A stretch of DNA of 9,864 nucleotides from Roseburia sp. (GCA_003483745.1 DMYD01000009.1:83106-92969), one strand, 5' to 3'; positions 1 through 6,185 are shown, counted from the first letter of the stretch. Made by a program: numbers and translations. Notes: generated from the sequence alone by a model not told the origin.

Positions 1-80
1 AATCAGCTTTGCGCAATTTACCACTCACTACCCCCATACACCTTTTGACTCATAACCCCAAAAAAAGGAGGAAACACGCA

Positions 81-260
81 ATGCACTTCGAAAAAGACGA
101 TATCCCACCGGGATTTGGAATGCTGTTAGGACGAAACGAAAATGCGATGAAATGTTTTTCCGGAATGACAGACACGGAGAAAGAAGATGTGATCAGACAG
201 GCTCAGGCTGCAAGATCTACCGACGATATTGCTCAAATCATAGAATGCAGGCTCCGCTAA
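81..260 (+). CDS. Small hypothetical protein (59 aa)
   Basis: Begins MHFEKDDIPPGFGML. The ATG at 81 is preceded by AAAAAAGGAGGAAA (61-74), a textbook ribosome binding site with a short spacer; the open frame continues upstream to position 9, but that part has no such site and contains the Shine-Dalgarno itself. It is soluble, with no signal peptide or membrane segment. The layout is a short N-terminal G-F-G-M-L/N-E-N-A-M-x-x-F segment, then a predicted helix rich in E/K/D/Q, then an S-T-D-D-I-A-Q-I-I helix. From memory, small Clostridial proteins with a GFGMxLxxNxxAMxxF...SxxEMxxLV pattern exist and have no known function. It converges on the ABC operon. The function is unknown. Confidence 0.72.
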   Translation: MHFEKDDIPPGFGMLLGRNENAMKCFSGMTDTEKEDVIRQAQAARSTDDIAQIIECRLR

Positions 261-292
261 TGCCCTGTAAAAGCAATAGAATGCACGCTCCC
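240..292. repeat. Short tandem-like direct repeat at the end of the small gene
   Basis: ATAGAATGCAGGCTCCG (240-256) recurs as ATAGAATGCACGCTCCC (276-292), 17 bp with two mismatches, offset 36 bp. The first copy encodes the last codons of the 59-aa protein and the second lies just after its stop. It may be a relic of a local 3'-end duplication. An 8-bp inverted repeat, CAATAGAA (274-281) and TTCTATTG (299-306), overlaps the second copy but has no convincing T-tract. Confidence 0.35.
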
Positions 293-314
293 CGAACCTT
301 CTATTGTCATGCAT

Positions 315-346
315 AAAAAACAACCGGCAGGGATACCCCAGCCGGT
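315..346 (-). terminator. Intrinsic terminator of the ABC transporter operon
   Basis: Read on the minus strand, ACCGGC (346-341) pairs with GCCGGT (328-323) around a 12-nt loop that can pair further through GGG/CCC. It is followed by TGTTTTTT. It lies about 90 nt past the stop of the ATPase gene. The plus-strand side has no T-tract, so it points to the minus-strand operon. Confidence 0.75.
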
Positions 347-434
347 CTATTGATTCTGATAACATATATACCAACAAATCACACAACCTGTGATCTGCGA
401 TATTGCTTTGCAGCAAGCTGCTCTGAATCAGATT

Positions 435-1175
435 TTACAATACTTTGGATAAAAATTCCCGCAGCCTCGGACTCTTCGGATTTGAAAAGATCTCCTGTGG
501 AGTGTTCTCCTCCTGGATAACACCATCATTGATGAACATGACACGGTTTGCAACCTCGCGGGCAAATCCCATCTCATGTGTGACGACTACCATGGTCATG
601 CCGTCTGCCGCAAGTTCTTTCATAACGTTAAGTACCTCGCCGACCATCTCCGGATCGAGTGCAGATGTCGGTTCATCGAATAAAATGATGTCCGGGTTCA
701 TGGCAAGGGAACGCACGATGGCAATACGCTGTTTCTGTCCACCGGAAAGCTGCGCCGGGTAGGCATCTGCTTTGTCGGCGAGTCCGATGCGTGCTAAGAG
801 GTCTTCCGCCTTTTTCGCAGCTTCCTCTTTGGTCATTTTCCCGAGTTTGACCGGAGCCAACATAATATTTTCACGGATAGTCATATTCGGGAACAGATTA
901 AACTGCTGAAATACCATTCCGATTTTTTCACGGACATGATTGATATCCACGGATGCGTCTGTCATGTCTGTGCCCTCGAACAATACATGACCACTTGTCG
1001 GAACCTCAAGCAGATTTAGAGAACGCAGGAAAGTTGATTTTCCGCAGCCGGATGGACCGATCAGTGCCAGAACGTCTCCTTTTTTGATGGTTGTGGAGAT
1101 ACCTTTTAATACTTCGTGATCTCCATAGGATTTATGCAGATCATTTACCTCAAGAATGACTGTATTATCGCTCAT
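435..1175 (-). CDS. Polar amino-acid ABC transporter ATP-binding protein (GlnQ/HisP family)
   Basis: A 246-aa cytoplasmic ATPase that would power uptake through the membrane protein encoded immediately upstream. All ABC motifs are present: Walker A GPSGCGKST (40-48), Q-loop in VFQQF (Q90 or Q91), signature LSGGQ (143-147), Walker B IILFDE (163-168), D-loop SALD (171-174) and the switch histidine H200 in VTHEMGFA. The length and the THEMGFAREVANR segment are typical of the polar amino-acid (PAAT) ATPases. The ATG at 1175 overlaps the end of the upstream gene by 11 nt and has AAGGAAG (revcomp of 1186-1192) about 10 nt upstream, which suggests translational coupling. The exact substrate cannot be read from this subunit. 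A small deviation is IVRSLAMNP where the family usually has IARALAM. Confidence 0.95.
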   Translation of the reverse strand: MSDNTVILEVNDLHKSYGDHEVLKGISTTIKKGDVLALIGPSGCGKSTFLRSLNLLEVPTSGHVLFEGTDMTDASVDINHVREKIGMVFQQFNLFPNMTIRENIMLAPVKLGKMTKEEAAKKAEDLLARIGLADKADAYPAQLSGGQKQRIAIVRSLAMNPDIILFDEPTSALDPEMVGEVLNVMKELAADGMTMVVVTHEMGFAREVANRVMFINDGVIQEENTPQEIFSNPKSPRLREFLSKVL

Positions 1176-2706
1176 TGCTTCTTAACTTCCTTTCTAACAG
1201 ATTTACCACTTTGCTCAGTCCCATTACCATGATAAGGTAAATCAGGGCAACTGCGATCAGCGGCATAAATGCCTCATAAGTTACACTTCGTATGATATCT
1301 CCACCTTTGGTCAGATCCATAAGGCCGATGTAGCCACTGATGGACGTCTCTTTTAAAAGACTGATAAACTCATTGCAGAGTGCCGGCAGGATATTTTTTA
1401 CCGCCTGCGGCAGGATGATCGACATCATGGTCTGCTTGTAATTAAGACCCAGGCTTCGTCCGGCTTCAAACTGTCCGATATCCACTGCCATGATTCCTGA
1501 ACGTACGATTTCAGCAACGTATGCTGCAGAGTTTAAACCGAATGCAATGACTGCCACAACAATTTTTCCGGTGTCAATACTCTGGAAAATAACATAATAA
1601 ATAATCAAAAGCTGGATCATGACAGGTGTTCCGCGCACAATGGTCAGATAAAGCTTACAGAGTGCATTTAAGATCGTCAGCCCACCGTTTCTGTCATGAT
1701 TGGTACGGACGATTGCGATCAGAAATCCAAATACAACCCCGACTAACAATGCAAGCACTGTAATCAAAAGCGTATTTCCAAGACCTTTTAACAAATACAC
1801 ATAGCGGCTGTCTTTTACAAAGTTGTCATAAAATTTCTCACTAAGTCCCGCTTTTTCAGAAGTTACCGTATCATCTTTTACAATGATAACCTGTTTTGAT
1901 GTCGTATAAGTATCCGTAAAATTAACATTCTTTTTCCGCTCTTCTGTCACGGTAAAGCCGGCAGCTCCGATATCAACTTTGCCTGTTGAGATTGCCGGAA
2001 TAATCGAGTCAAACGCCATATCCTCGATCTTTAATTCCATACCAAGTTCATCACTGACAGCACGCATGATATCCATATCGATTCCCACGATCTGTCCATC
2101 TTCATAGCTCTCATATGGTGGAAACTCTGCATTTGTTCCAACCGTCAGAGTTCCATTTTCATGGCTGACATCTTTAGATTCATACGGAAACTTTCCAATC
2201 TCATCCTCAGTGCCGATATAATTTTTCTGAATATCTGCGATCGTACCATCTGCTTCTAATTTTTCCAGAGCACTGTTGACCTTATCTAAAAGCTCTGTAT
2301 TACTTTTTGCAACAACAAACGCATAGTCCTCAAGGGTAAATTCTTCATCTAAGATACGGATTCCTGTGTTCTGCTCTACGAATTTAATCGCAGGCTGCTC
2401 ATCAATGACAACGCAGTCAATCTTTCCCTGTTTTAATGCCTGGATCGCATCCGCACCTTTGTTGTAACGCTCCACCACGGTGCCGGAGCCATCGCTCTCG
2501 TAATCACTGACATAAATATCACCCGTAGTACCAAGCTGGACACCGATTCTTTTTCCCGGCAGATCATCTGCAGAATTCACGGTTCCAGATGTACTTTCCG
2601 TGCTCTGTGCCTCATCTGCTGCCATCACTTCATAGCCTGCTGCACCGATCAGTATGGTACAGAATAAAAGCATGGCTGCAAGTAAACGTTTACCTGTTTT
2701 CTTCAT
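1165..2706 (-). CDS. Fused amino-acid-binding protein/permease with a circularly permuted binding domain
   Basis: A 513-aa protein. Residues 1-30 form a signal peptide or signal anchor (MKKTGKRLLA, hydrophobic to about 29, possible cleavage at VMAA|DE). Residues 46-164 match the SECOND half of a type-F amino-acid-binding protein: DDLPGKRIGVQLGTTGD (47-63), the ligand-amine Asp in VVIDEQPA (D102), then the C-terminal helix ADGTIADIQKNYIG. Residues 185-280 match the FIRST half: GTLTVGTNAEFPPYE, MAFDSIIPAI (230-239), GAAGFTVTEERKKNVNFTD with the carboxylate-binding R257, and SKQVIIVKDD. The permease follows, with about five membrane segments (from about 310) and the EAA loop EAGRSLGL...ILP (414-433) that docks the ATPase. 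It is one uninterrupted frame. The start at 2706 has CGAGGAG 9 nt upstream. In normal fusions the order is first half, second half, permease. The substrate is probably a polar amino acid; which one is not determinable here. Confidence 0.93.
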   Translation of the reverse strand: MKKTGKRLLAAMLLFCTILIGAAGYEVMAADEAQSTESTSGTVNSADDLPGKRIGVQLGTTGDIYVSDYESDGSGTVVERYNKGADAIQALKQGKIDCVVIDEQPAIKFVEQNTGIRILDEEFTLEDYAFVVAKSNTELLDKVNSALEKLEADGTIADIQKNYIGTEDEIGKFPYESKDVSHENGTLTVGTNAEFPPYESYEDGQIVGIDMDIMRAVSDELGMELKIEDMAFDSIIPAISTGKVDIGAAGFTVTEERKKNVNFTDTYTTSKQVIIVKDDTVTSEKAGLSEKFYDNFVKDSRYVYLLKGLGNTLLITVLALLVGVVFGFLIAIVRTNHDRNGGLTILNALCKLYLTIVRGTPVMIQLLIIYYVIFQSIDTGKIVVAVIAFGLNSAAYVAEIVRSGIMAVDIGQFEAGRSLGLNYKQTMMSIILPQAVKNILPALCNEFISLLKETSISGYIGLMDLTKGGDIIRSVTYEAFMPLIAVALIYLIMVMGLSKVVNLLERKLRSNER

Positions 2707-2757
2707 GGTCTTTTTCTCCTCGTTTTCGTGTATAAATATTCATTTTTCTGAGTAGAT

Positions 2758-2780
2758 AGTATAGCACACTTTTTTGTCAA
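2758..2780 (-). promoter_or_regulatory. Candidate promoter of the ABC transporter operon
   Basis: On the minus strand an extended -10, TGC-TATACT (TATACT = revcomp of 2758-2763), lies about 52 nt upstream of the start codon. A consensus TTGACA (revcomp of 2775-2780) is present but only 11 nt away, too close to act with this -10 at standard spacing. Either the extended -10 works with a weak -35, or the TTGACA drives a poorer -10 slightly downstream. The assignment of hexamers is uncertain. Confidence 0.5.
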
Positions 2781-2816
2781 AAGAAAGCATTGCCGTATAT
2801 TTGCTGTATTCCTACA

Positions 2817-2966
2817 TATATTCTGTTACTGCTCACTCGTACCTCGTTCCAGTAACGGATTTTGCCGATGCTTCGCATTCCAAATCGGCAAAATCTGCTG
2901 CCACCACTGTATCATACGGCATTTTCAGTTCAGAAAATGCCTGCCTGTGAACAATAACTATATTCT
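2817..2966. mobile_element. MITE copy 1 with 8-bp target-site duplication
   Basis: The element itself is 2825-2958 (134 bp). Its ends are GTTACTGCTCAC (2825-2836) and GTGAACAATAAC (2947-2958), inverted repeats of 12 bp with two mismatches. It is flanked by the direct repeat TATATTCT at 2817-2824 and 2959-2966, an 8-bp target-site duplication. The interior has two strong hairpins: GATTTTGCCGAT/ATCGGCAAAATC (2858-2869 with 2884-2895) and GGCATTTTC/GAAAATGCC (2918-2926 with 2933-2941). It has no room for a transposase, so it is a non-autonomous element. It is 98.5% identical (two differences, at 2832 and 2954) to the copy at 3862-3995, same orientation. It overlaps the 3' end of the nucleosidase gene. 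Confidence 0.9.
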
Positions 2967-3721
2967 CTCATCTGGTCTACCAGTGATAACATGAATTTCT
3001 GTCCGTCAATTCCGACCGCTTCATCAAACTTTTCTCCATTTACGATAGAATTTGACAGGATCCGCACGCCAAGAAACGGTACCCCATAAGAAAGGCAAAT
3101 CTGGGCTGCCGCCGCCGACTCCATATCTTCCACGGCTGTATGATACCGCTCTCTTAAAAGTGCGATCCGGTCAAGCTGGTTATTCCACTCATCCCCGGAA
3201 CCGATCACCCCACGGCCGGTATGATATTTCGTTTTTACCTGCTCCGCCGCTTTCAGCAGTTTTCCGTCACACGGATACTCTGTCACTTTTTTTGTCTTTC
3301 CCGTTTCCCGGCAAAAAATTTCCACCGGAAGCAGTGAAAAACTTTTTCCATCAATTCCCGCTCCCTCCTCAGAAAATGCATATGCGATTGCTCCAATCGG
3401 AACAACCTTTTCTCCAAGCACGATGTCCCCTCTGTGAAATTTTTTATCGTGGCCTCCGCCGATTCCCTGATTGATTACCGCCCATGGATGAAAGTATGCC
3501 AGTGCAAGGCTTGTCGCTGCCGCAGCATTGACCATTCCCTGAAATGTCTTTGAAATGATGACAGGCTCTCTTTTTGCACCGAGAAATCCTGTGTGAAACT
3601 GCCAGTTTCCAATTGTGACGCACTCATGTTCCTCTAAATGTTCTATGAAATATGCCGTCTCTGTATCCATTGCTCCCTGAATCAGAAGAGATGGCTGTTT
3701 TTTAAAATCATAATTGCCCAT
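2930..3721 (-). CDS. MTA/SAH nucleosidase-like phosphorylase-superfamily protein
   Basis: A 263-aa cytoplasmic protein of the PNP/UDP-phosphorylase superfamily, closest to 5'-methylthioadenosine/S-adenosylhomocysteine nucleosidases, which cleave adenine from SAH or MTA. Visible signatures are IQGAMDTE with the catalytic-site Glu (E21), VINQGIGGGHD in the nucleoside pocket, the GDIVLGEKVV strand, and VEDMESAAAAQIC with the ribose-binding Glu (E201). The position of the purine-N7 catalytic Asp (RAISD in E. coli) is Asn here (N224 in RILSN). I chose ATG 3721 because GGGAG (revcomp of 3733-3737) precedes it. A further ATG at 3769 would add 16 mostly basic residues but has no ribosome site and would translate through this one. 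The divergent neighbour luxS supports a role in SAH recycling. The last nine residues (255-263, SYCSQAGIF) and the stop are encoded by the inserted MITE. Confidence 0.85.
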   Translation of the reverse strand: MGNYDFKKQPSLLIQGAMDTETAYFIEHLEEHECVTIGNWQFHTGFLGAKREPVIISKTFQGMVNAAAATSLALAYFHPWAVINQGIGGGHDKKFHRGDIVLGEKVVPIGAIAYAFSEEGAGIDGKSFSLLPVEIFCRETGKTKKVTEYPCDGKLLKAAEQVKTKYHTGRGVIGSGDEWNNQLDRIALLRERYHTAVEDMESAAAAQICLSYGVPFLGVRILSNSIVNGEKFDEAVGIDGQKFMLSLVDQMREYSYCSQAGIF

Positions 3722-3778
3722 CGTATTTATTTCTCCCTTTTTCTTCTTTAATTTTTCTTGACGAACCATAATATCTGT

Positions 3779-3807
3779 TTTATGGTAGTTTCATAATACA
3801 TTGTCCA
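3779..3807 (-). promoter_or_regulatory. Candidate promoter of the nucleosidase gene
   Basis: On the minus strand, TGGACA (revcomp of 3802-3807) and CATAAA (revcomp of 3779-3784) are separated by 17 nt. The -10 ends 57 nt upstream of the chosen ATG. The downstream position supports the start at 3721 rather than 3769, because the latter would leave only about 3-4 nt of leader. An overlapping TATTAT is an alternative -10. The MITE copy at 3862 lies upstream of this promoter and does not interrupt it. Confidence 0.5.
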
Positions 3808-3853
3808 CCGAAAAAAAAGCAATAGAAAGAGGATAAAAATTACTTTTGCTGCT

Positions 3854-4003
3854 GCACATTTGTTACTGTTCACTCGTACCTCGTTCCAGTAACGGATTTT
3901 GCCGATGCTTCGCATTCCAAATCGGCAAAATCTGCTGCCACCACTGTATCATACGGCATTTTCAGTTCAGAAAATGCCTGCCTGTGAACAGTAACGCACA
4001 TTT
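3854..4003. mobile_element. MITE copy 2 with 8-bp target-site duplication
   Basis: The element is 3862-3995 (134 bp). It has perfect 12-bp terminal inverted repeats, GTTACTGTTCAC (3862-3873) and GTGAACAGTAAC (3984-3995). The flanks carry a perfect 8-bp duplication, GCACATTT (3854-3861 and 3996-4003), different from that of copy 1. The internal hairpins are the same as in copy 1, at coordinates +1037. A third CAGTAAC (3887-3893) can also pair with the left end GTTACTG, giving a structure that competes with end-to-end pairing. Its intact inverted repeats suggest it is closer to the parental sequence than copy 1. It sits between the divergent nucleosidase and luxS genes, 61 bp before the luxS ATG. 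Confidence 0.92.
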
Positions 4004-4056
4004 CCGGTCAGGTCATTACTGTAACAATATTTTAAACGCAAACATGGAGGATTCTT

Positions 4057-4536
4057 ATGGAAAAAATAGCAAGTTTTACGATTGATCATATTAAATTAGA
4101 GCCTGGTGTCTATGTATCAAGAAAAGATACCGTCGGCTCCGAAGTTATCACTACATTCGATCTGCGCATGACTTCCCCAAACGATGAACCGGTTATGAAT
4201 ACCGCAGAAGTACACACGATTGAGCATCTTGGTGCCACATTTTTAAGAAATCATCCTCTTTATAAGGATAAAACGATCTATTTCGGACCGATGGGATGCC
4301 GCACCGGATTTTATCTGCTGCTCGCAGGAGATTATGAGTCAAAAGATATCGTTGGACTGATCACGGAAATGTTTGAATTTATCCGCGATTTTCATGACGA
4401 AGTACCGGGTGCCTCTCCAAAAGACTGCGGTAACTACCTGGATATGAATCTTGGCATGGCAAATTATCTTGCTAACCGTTATTTAGAAAATACACTGTAT
4501 GGAATTGATGATGCACATCTTATTTATCCGGCTTAA
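4057..4536 (+). CDS. luxS: S-ribosylhomocysteine lyase LuxS
   Basis: A 159-aa metalloenzyme that splits S-ribosylhomocysteine into homocysteine and DPD, the precursor of AI-2, in the cytoplasm. The metal ligands are visible as H53 and H57 in HTIEHL and C124 in PKDCGNY. E56 lies between the two histidines, and the catalytic C81 is in GPMGCRTGFYL. The length and C-terminus (DDAHLIYPA) are normal for the family. The ATG has GGAGG (4046-4050) 6 nt upstream. The gene is divergent from the nucleosidase that would produce its substrate. The promoter is not obvious: TATTTT at 4028-4033 is the best -10 but lacks a good -35, and the MITE ends 61 bp upstream, so the element may have altered its control. 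Confidence 0.98.
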   Translation: MEKIASFTIDHIKLEPGVYVSRKDTVGSEVITTFDLRMTSPNDEPVMNTAEVHTIEHLGATFLRNHPLYKDKTIYFGPMGCRTGFYLLLAGDYESKDIVGLITEMFEFIRDFHDEVPGASPKDCGNYLDMNLGMANYLANRYLENTLYGIDDAHLIYPA

Positions 4537-4596
4537 AAATTTTACCAGACCTTGTGAAAAATATCCCGGTGGTAATTTATAGACGCAAATGGGCTG

Positions 4597-4642
4597 AAAA
4601 TGGGCATATAGCAAACAATTTTCTGCTATATGCCCATTTTTT
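4597..4642 (+). terminator. Strong hairpin terminator after luxS, probably bidirectional
   Basis: AAAATGGGCATATAGCA (4597-4613) pairs perfectly over 17 bp with 4624-4640 around a 10-nt loop, ending in six T's (4637-4642). It lies 60 nt after the luxS stop. On the minus strand the stem ends in TTTTC, a weaker tract that may also stop transcription from the hydrolase gene, which ends at 4699. Confidence 0.9.
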
Positions 4643-4698
4643 CAGGCAGTAAAATTCTCCATTTTTCCATCTTTGAAGAATCTGCTGCTGTTTTCTTT

Positions 4699-5541
4699 TT
4701 ATAATTTTGTTTTAAAAAAAGTTATGATCTCCTGCCAGATTTCTTCCTGGAAGAAACGGATATCCGCATGGTCTGCGTCCTCGATCTCTAAGAGTGTGAC
4801 ATCACAGCCCTCTTTTTCAAGTTCATCATGTAGTTCCACTCCCTGTGTAAATGGTACCGTCTTATCACATTTTCCATGGATAATAAAAAATGGCGGAGCA
4901 TCTTTGGTCACAAAGCTGACCGGGCAGCATGCAAGCGCCTCCCTGGAATTGCGCATCACATTTTTTCCCATCAGCAATGACTCTGGGGATGCTGCACACT
5001 GCTCCTCGTTTTCGTATAGAAAACCTCTGAAGTCTGTCGGAGGATACCATGGGCACGCTGCCTGCACTTTGCTGGAATAAGAAAGATATTCTCCCACCTC
5101 ATATGCCGAATCATCGCATAATGCAGCCATACAGGTTAAATATCCCCCCGCTGATTCTCCCATCACCCCAATATGTGCTTCGTCGATGTGATACCTTGCG
5201 GCGTGCGCACGCAGATAGCGGATCGCCGCTTTTACATCACAGAGCTGTGCCGGAAATTTTGCTTCATTGCTGGTCCGGTACTGTATGGATGCCACCACAA
5301 ACCCTGCTCTCGCAAGTTCGCTCAGATATGCCAGATGTGCGGACTTGTCAATGCTCTGCCATGCACCGCCACAGATCCAGACAATACAGGGATAATCGTG
5401 TGCCGTATCTTCCGGATAAATCAAATCCATACGAAGATCCTGCGTGGTGTGTCCGAACCATGCATCTGTCTGTGCAAATGTGATGTTTGTAATCACGGAA
5501 TACTGCGGTGCAGCCGGTTTCACATGAATTGTTCTTTTCAT
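4699..5541 (-). CDS. Alpha/beta hydrolase, esterase/BD-FAE-like
   Basis: A 280-aa putative carboxylesterase without signal peptide, so probably cytoplasmic. The fold is recognisable from the oxyanion-hole strand IVWICGGAW (53-61), the nucleophile elbow GESAGG with S130 (128-133), the acid D226 in FIIHGKCDKTVPF, and the base H258 in EDADHAD. This arrangement is that of the acyl-ester hydrolases annotated BD-FAE, Esterase_lipase or Peptidase_S9. The usual HGG of the oxyanion hole reads CGG here. ATG 5541 was chosen because AGGAGG (revcomp of 5548-5553) lies 6 nt upstream; the frame extends to a TTG at 5559 that would include this site. It lies 38 nt downstream of thrH on the same strand and is probably cotranscribed. 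The natural ester substrate is unknown. Confidence 0.85.
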   Translation of the reverse strand: MKRTIHVKPAAPQYSVITNITFAQTDAWFGHTTQDLRMDLIYPEDTAHDYPCIVWICGGAWQSIDKSAHLAYLSELARAGFVVASIQYRTSNEAKFPAQLCDVKAAIRYLRAHAARYHIDEAHIGVMGESAGGYLTCMAALCDDSAYEVGEYLSYSSKVQAACPWYPPTDFRGFLYENEEQCAASPESLLMGKNVMRNSREALACCPVSFVTKDAPPFFIIHGKCDKTVPFTQGVELHDELEKEGCDVTLLEIEDADHADIRFFQEEIWQEIITFFKTKL

Positions 5542-5579
5542 ACGGATCCTCCTCTCCAATGCTGTTTTTTACCGCTTCT

Positions 5580-6185
5580 CTAATCCACCATTGCTTTCCT
5601 TATCGCACTGAGCAGTTCCTCATATGTCTCATATGCCGGAATATCCGGATAATCCGCCTTGATCTTATCGGTGGAACGGAATAAAAATCCTGCCTTGCTC
5701 GCCTTTATCATTCCAAGATCGTTGTAGGAATCTCCACTTGCGATCGTGTCAAATCCGATCGACTGCAGTGCTTTTACTGTTGTTAATTTTGACTGTTCCA
5801 CACGCATCTTAAAGCCCGTGATCTCACCATTTTCTGCAACTTCCAAAGAATTACAGAATAATGTCGGCCAGCCCAATTTCTCCATCAAAGGAGATGCAAA
5901 CTGGGTAAAGGTATCACTGATTAAGATCACCTGTGTGAAAGAGCGGAGTTCGTCTAAAAACTCTTTCGCACCCGGCAGCGGATCGATCGTTCTGATAACG
6001 TCCTGGATCTCTTTTAAACCGAGTCCGTGTTCTTTTAAAACACCAAGTCTCCATTTCATCAGTTTATCATAATCCGGCTCATCGCGGGTCGTTTTCTTTA
6101 ATTCCGGGATTCCGCTTGCCTCTGCAAATGCGATCCAGATCTCCGGTACCAATACTCCCTCTACATCCAAACATGTAATATACAT
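5580..6185 (-). CDS. thrH: ThrH-type phosphoserine phosphatase / homoserine phosphotransferase (HAD family)
   Basis: A 201-aa cytoplasmic HAD enzyme. ThrH of Pseudomonas dephosphorylates phosphoserine and can transfer the phosphate to homoserine. It has the typical sequence CLDVEGVLVPEIWIAFAE, with nucleophile D7 and E9 in the acid/base position where other HADs have Asp, as is usual in ThrH. It also has TTRDEPDYDKLM, motif II ILISDT (S90, D91) and motif IV GDSYND (151-156). LGWPTLFCNSLE is another family hallmark. ATG 6185 is preceded by GGAAAGGAG; a TTG at 6209 in frame is less likely. The length is near that of the characterised enzyme. Its in vivo role here is probably serine synthesis, but the phosphotransferase activity cannot be judged from sequence. 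Confidence 0.9.
   Translation of the reverse strand: MYITCLDVEGVLVPEIWIAFAEASGIPELKKTTRDEPDYDKLMKWRLGVLKEHGLGLKEIQDVIRTIDPLPGAKEFLDELRSFTQVILISDTFTQFASPLMEKLGWPTLFCNSLEVAENGEITGFKMRVEQSKLTTVKALQSIGFDTIASGDSYNDLGMIKASKAGFLFRSTDKIKADYPDIPAYETYEELLSAIRKAMVD

Noticed and set aside
1165..2706. Frameshifted or decayed binding-protein gene
   Set aside because: The frame is continuous, both halves keep their ligand residues, and the signal sequence, linker and permease are intact. Reordering, not decay, fits.
3052..3474. Plus-strand 140-codon open frame opposite the nucleosidase gene
   Set aside because: Proline/arginine/leucine-rich composition, no ribosome site and full overlap with a well-supported gene. 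It is an antisense shadow.
2817..4003. Composite transposon made of the nucleosidase gene between two mobile ends
   Set aside because: Each element has its own matching 8-bp duplication. A unit that moved as one would share a single duplication only at the outer edges. Two separate insertions explain the data.
4004..4056. SAM or SAH riboswitch ahead of luxS
   Set aside because: The space is too short and no conserved core or terminator pair is visible. The only strong structure upstream is the MITE.
3846..4085. Plus-strand open frame of 79 codons before luxS
   Set aside because: It runs through MITE copy 2, has no ribosome site, and overlaps the luxS start in another frame. It is a by-product of the repeat.
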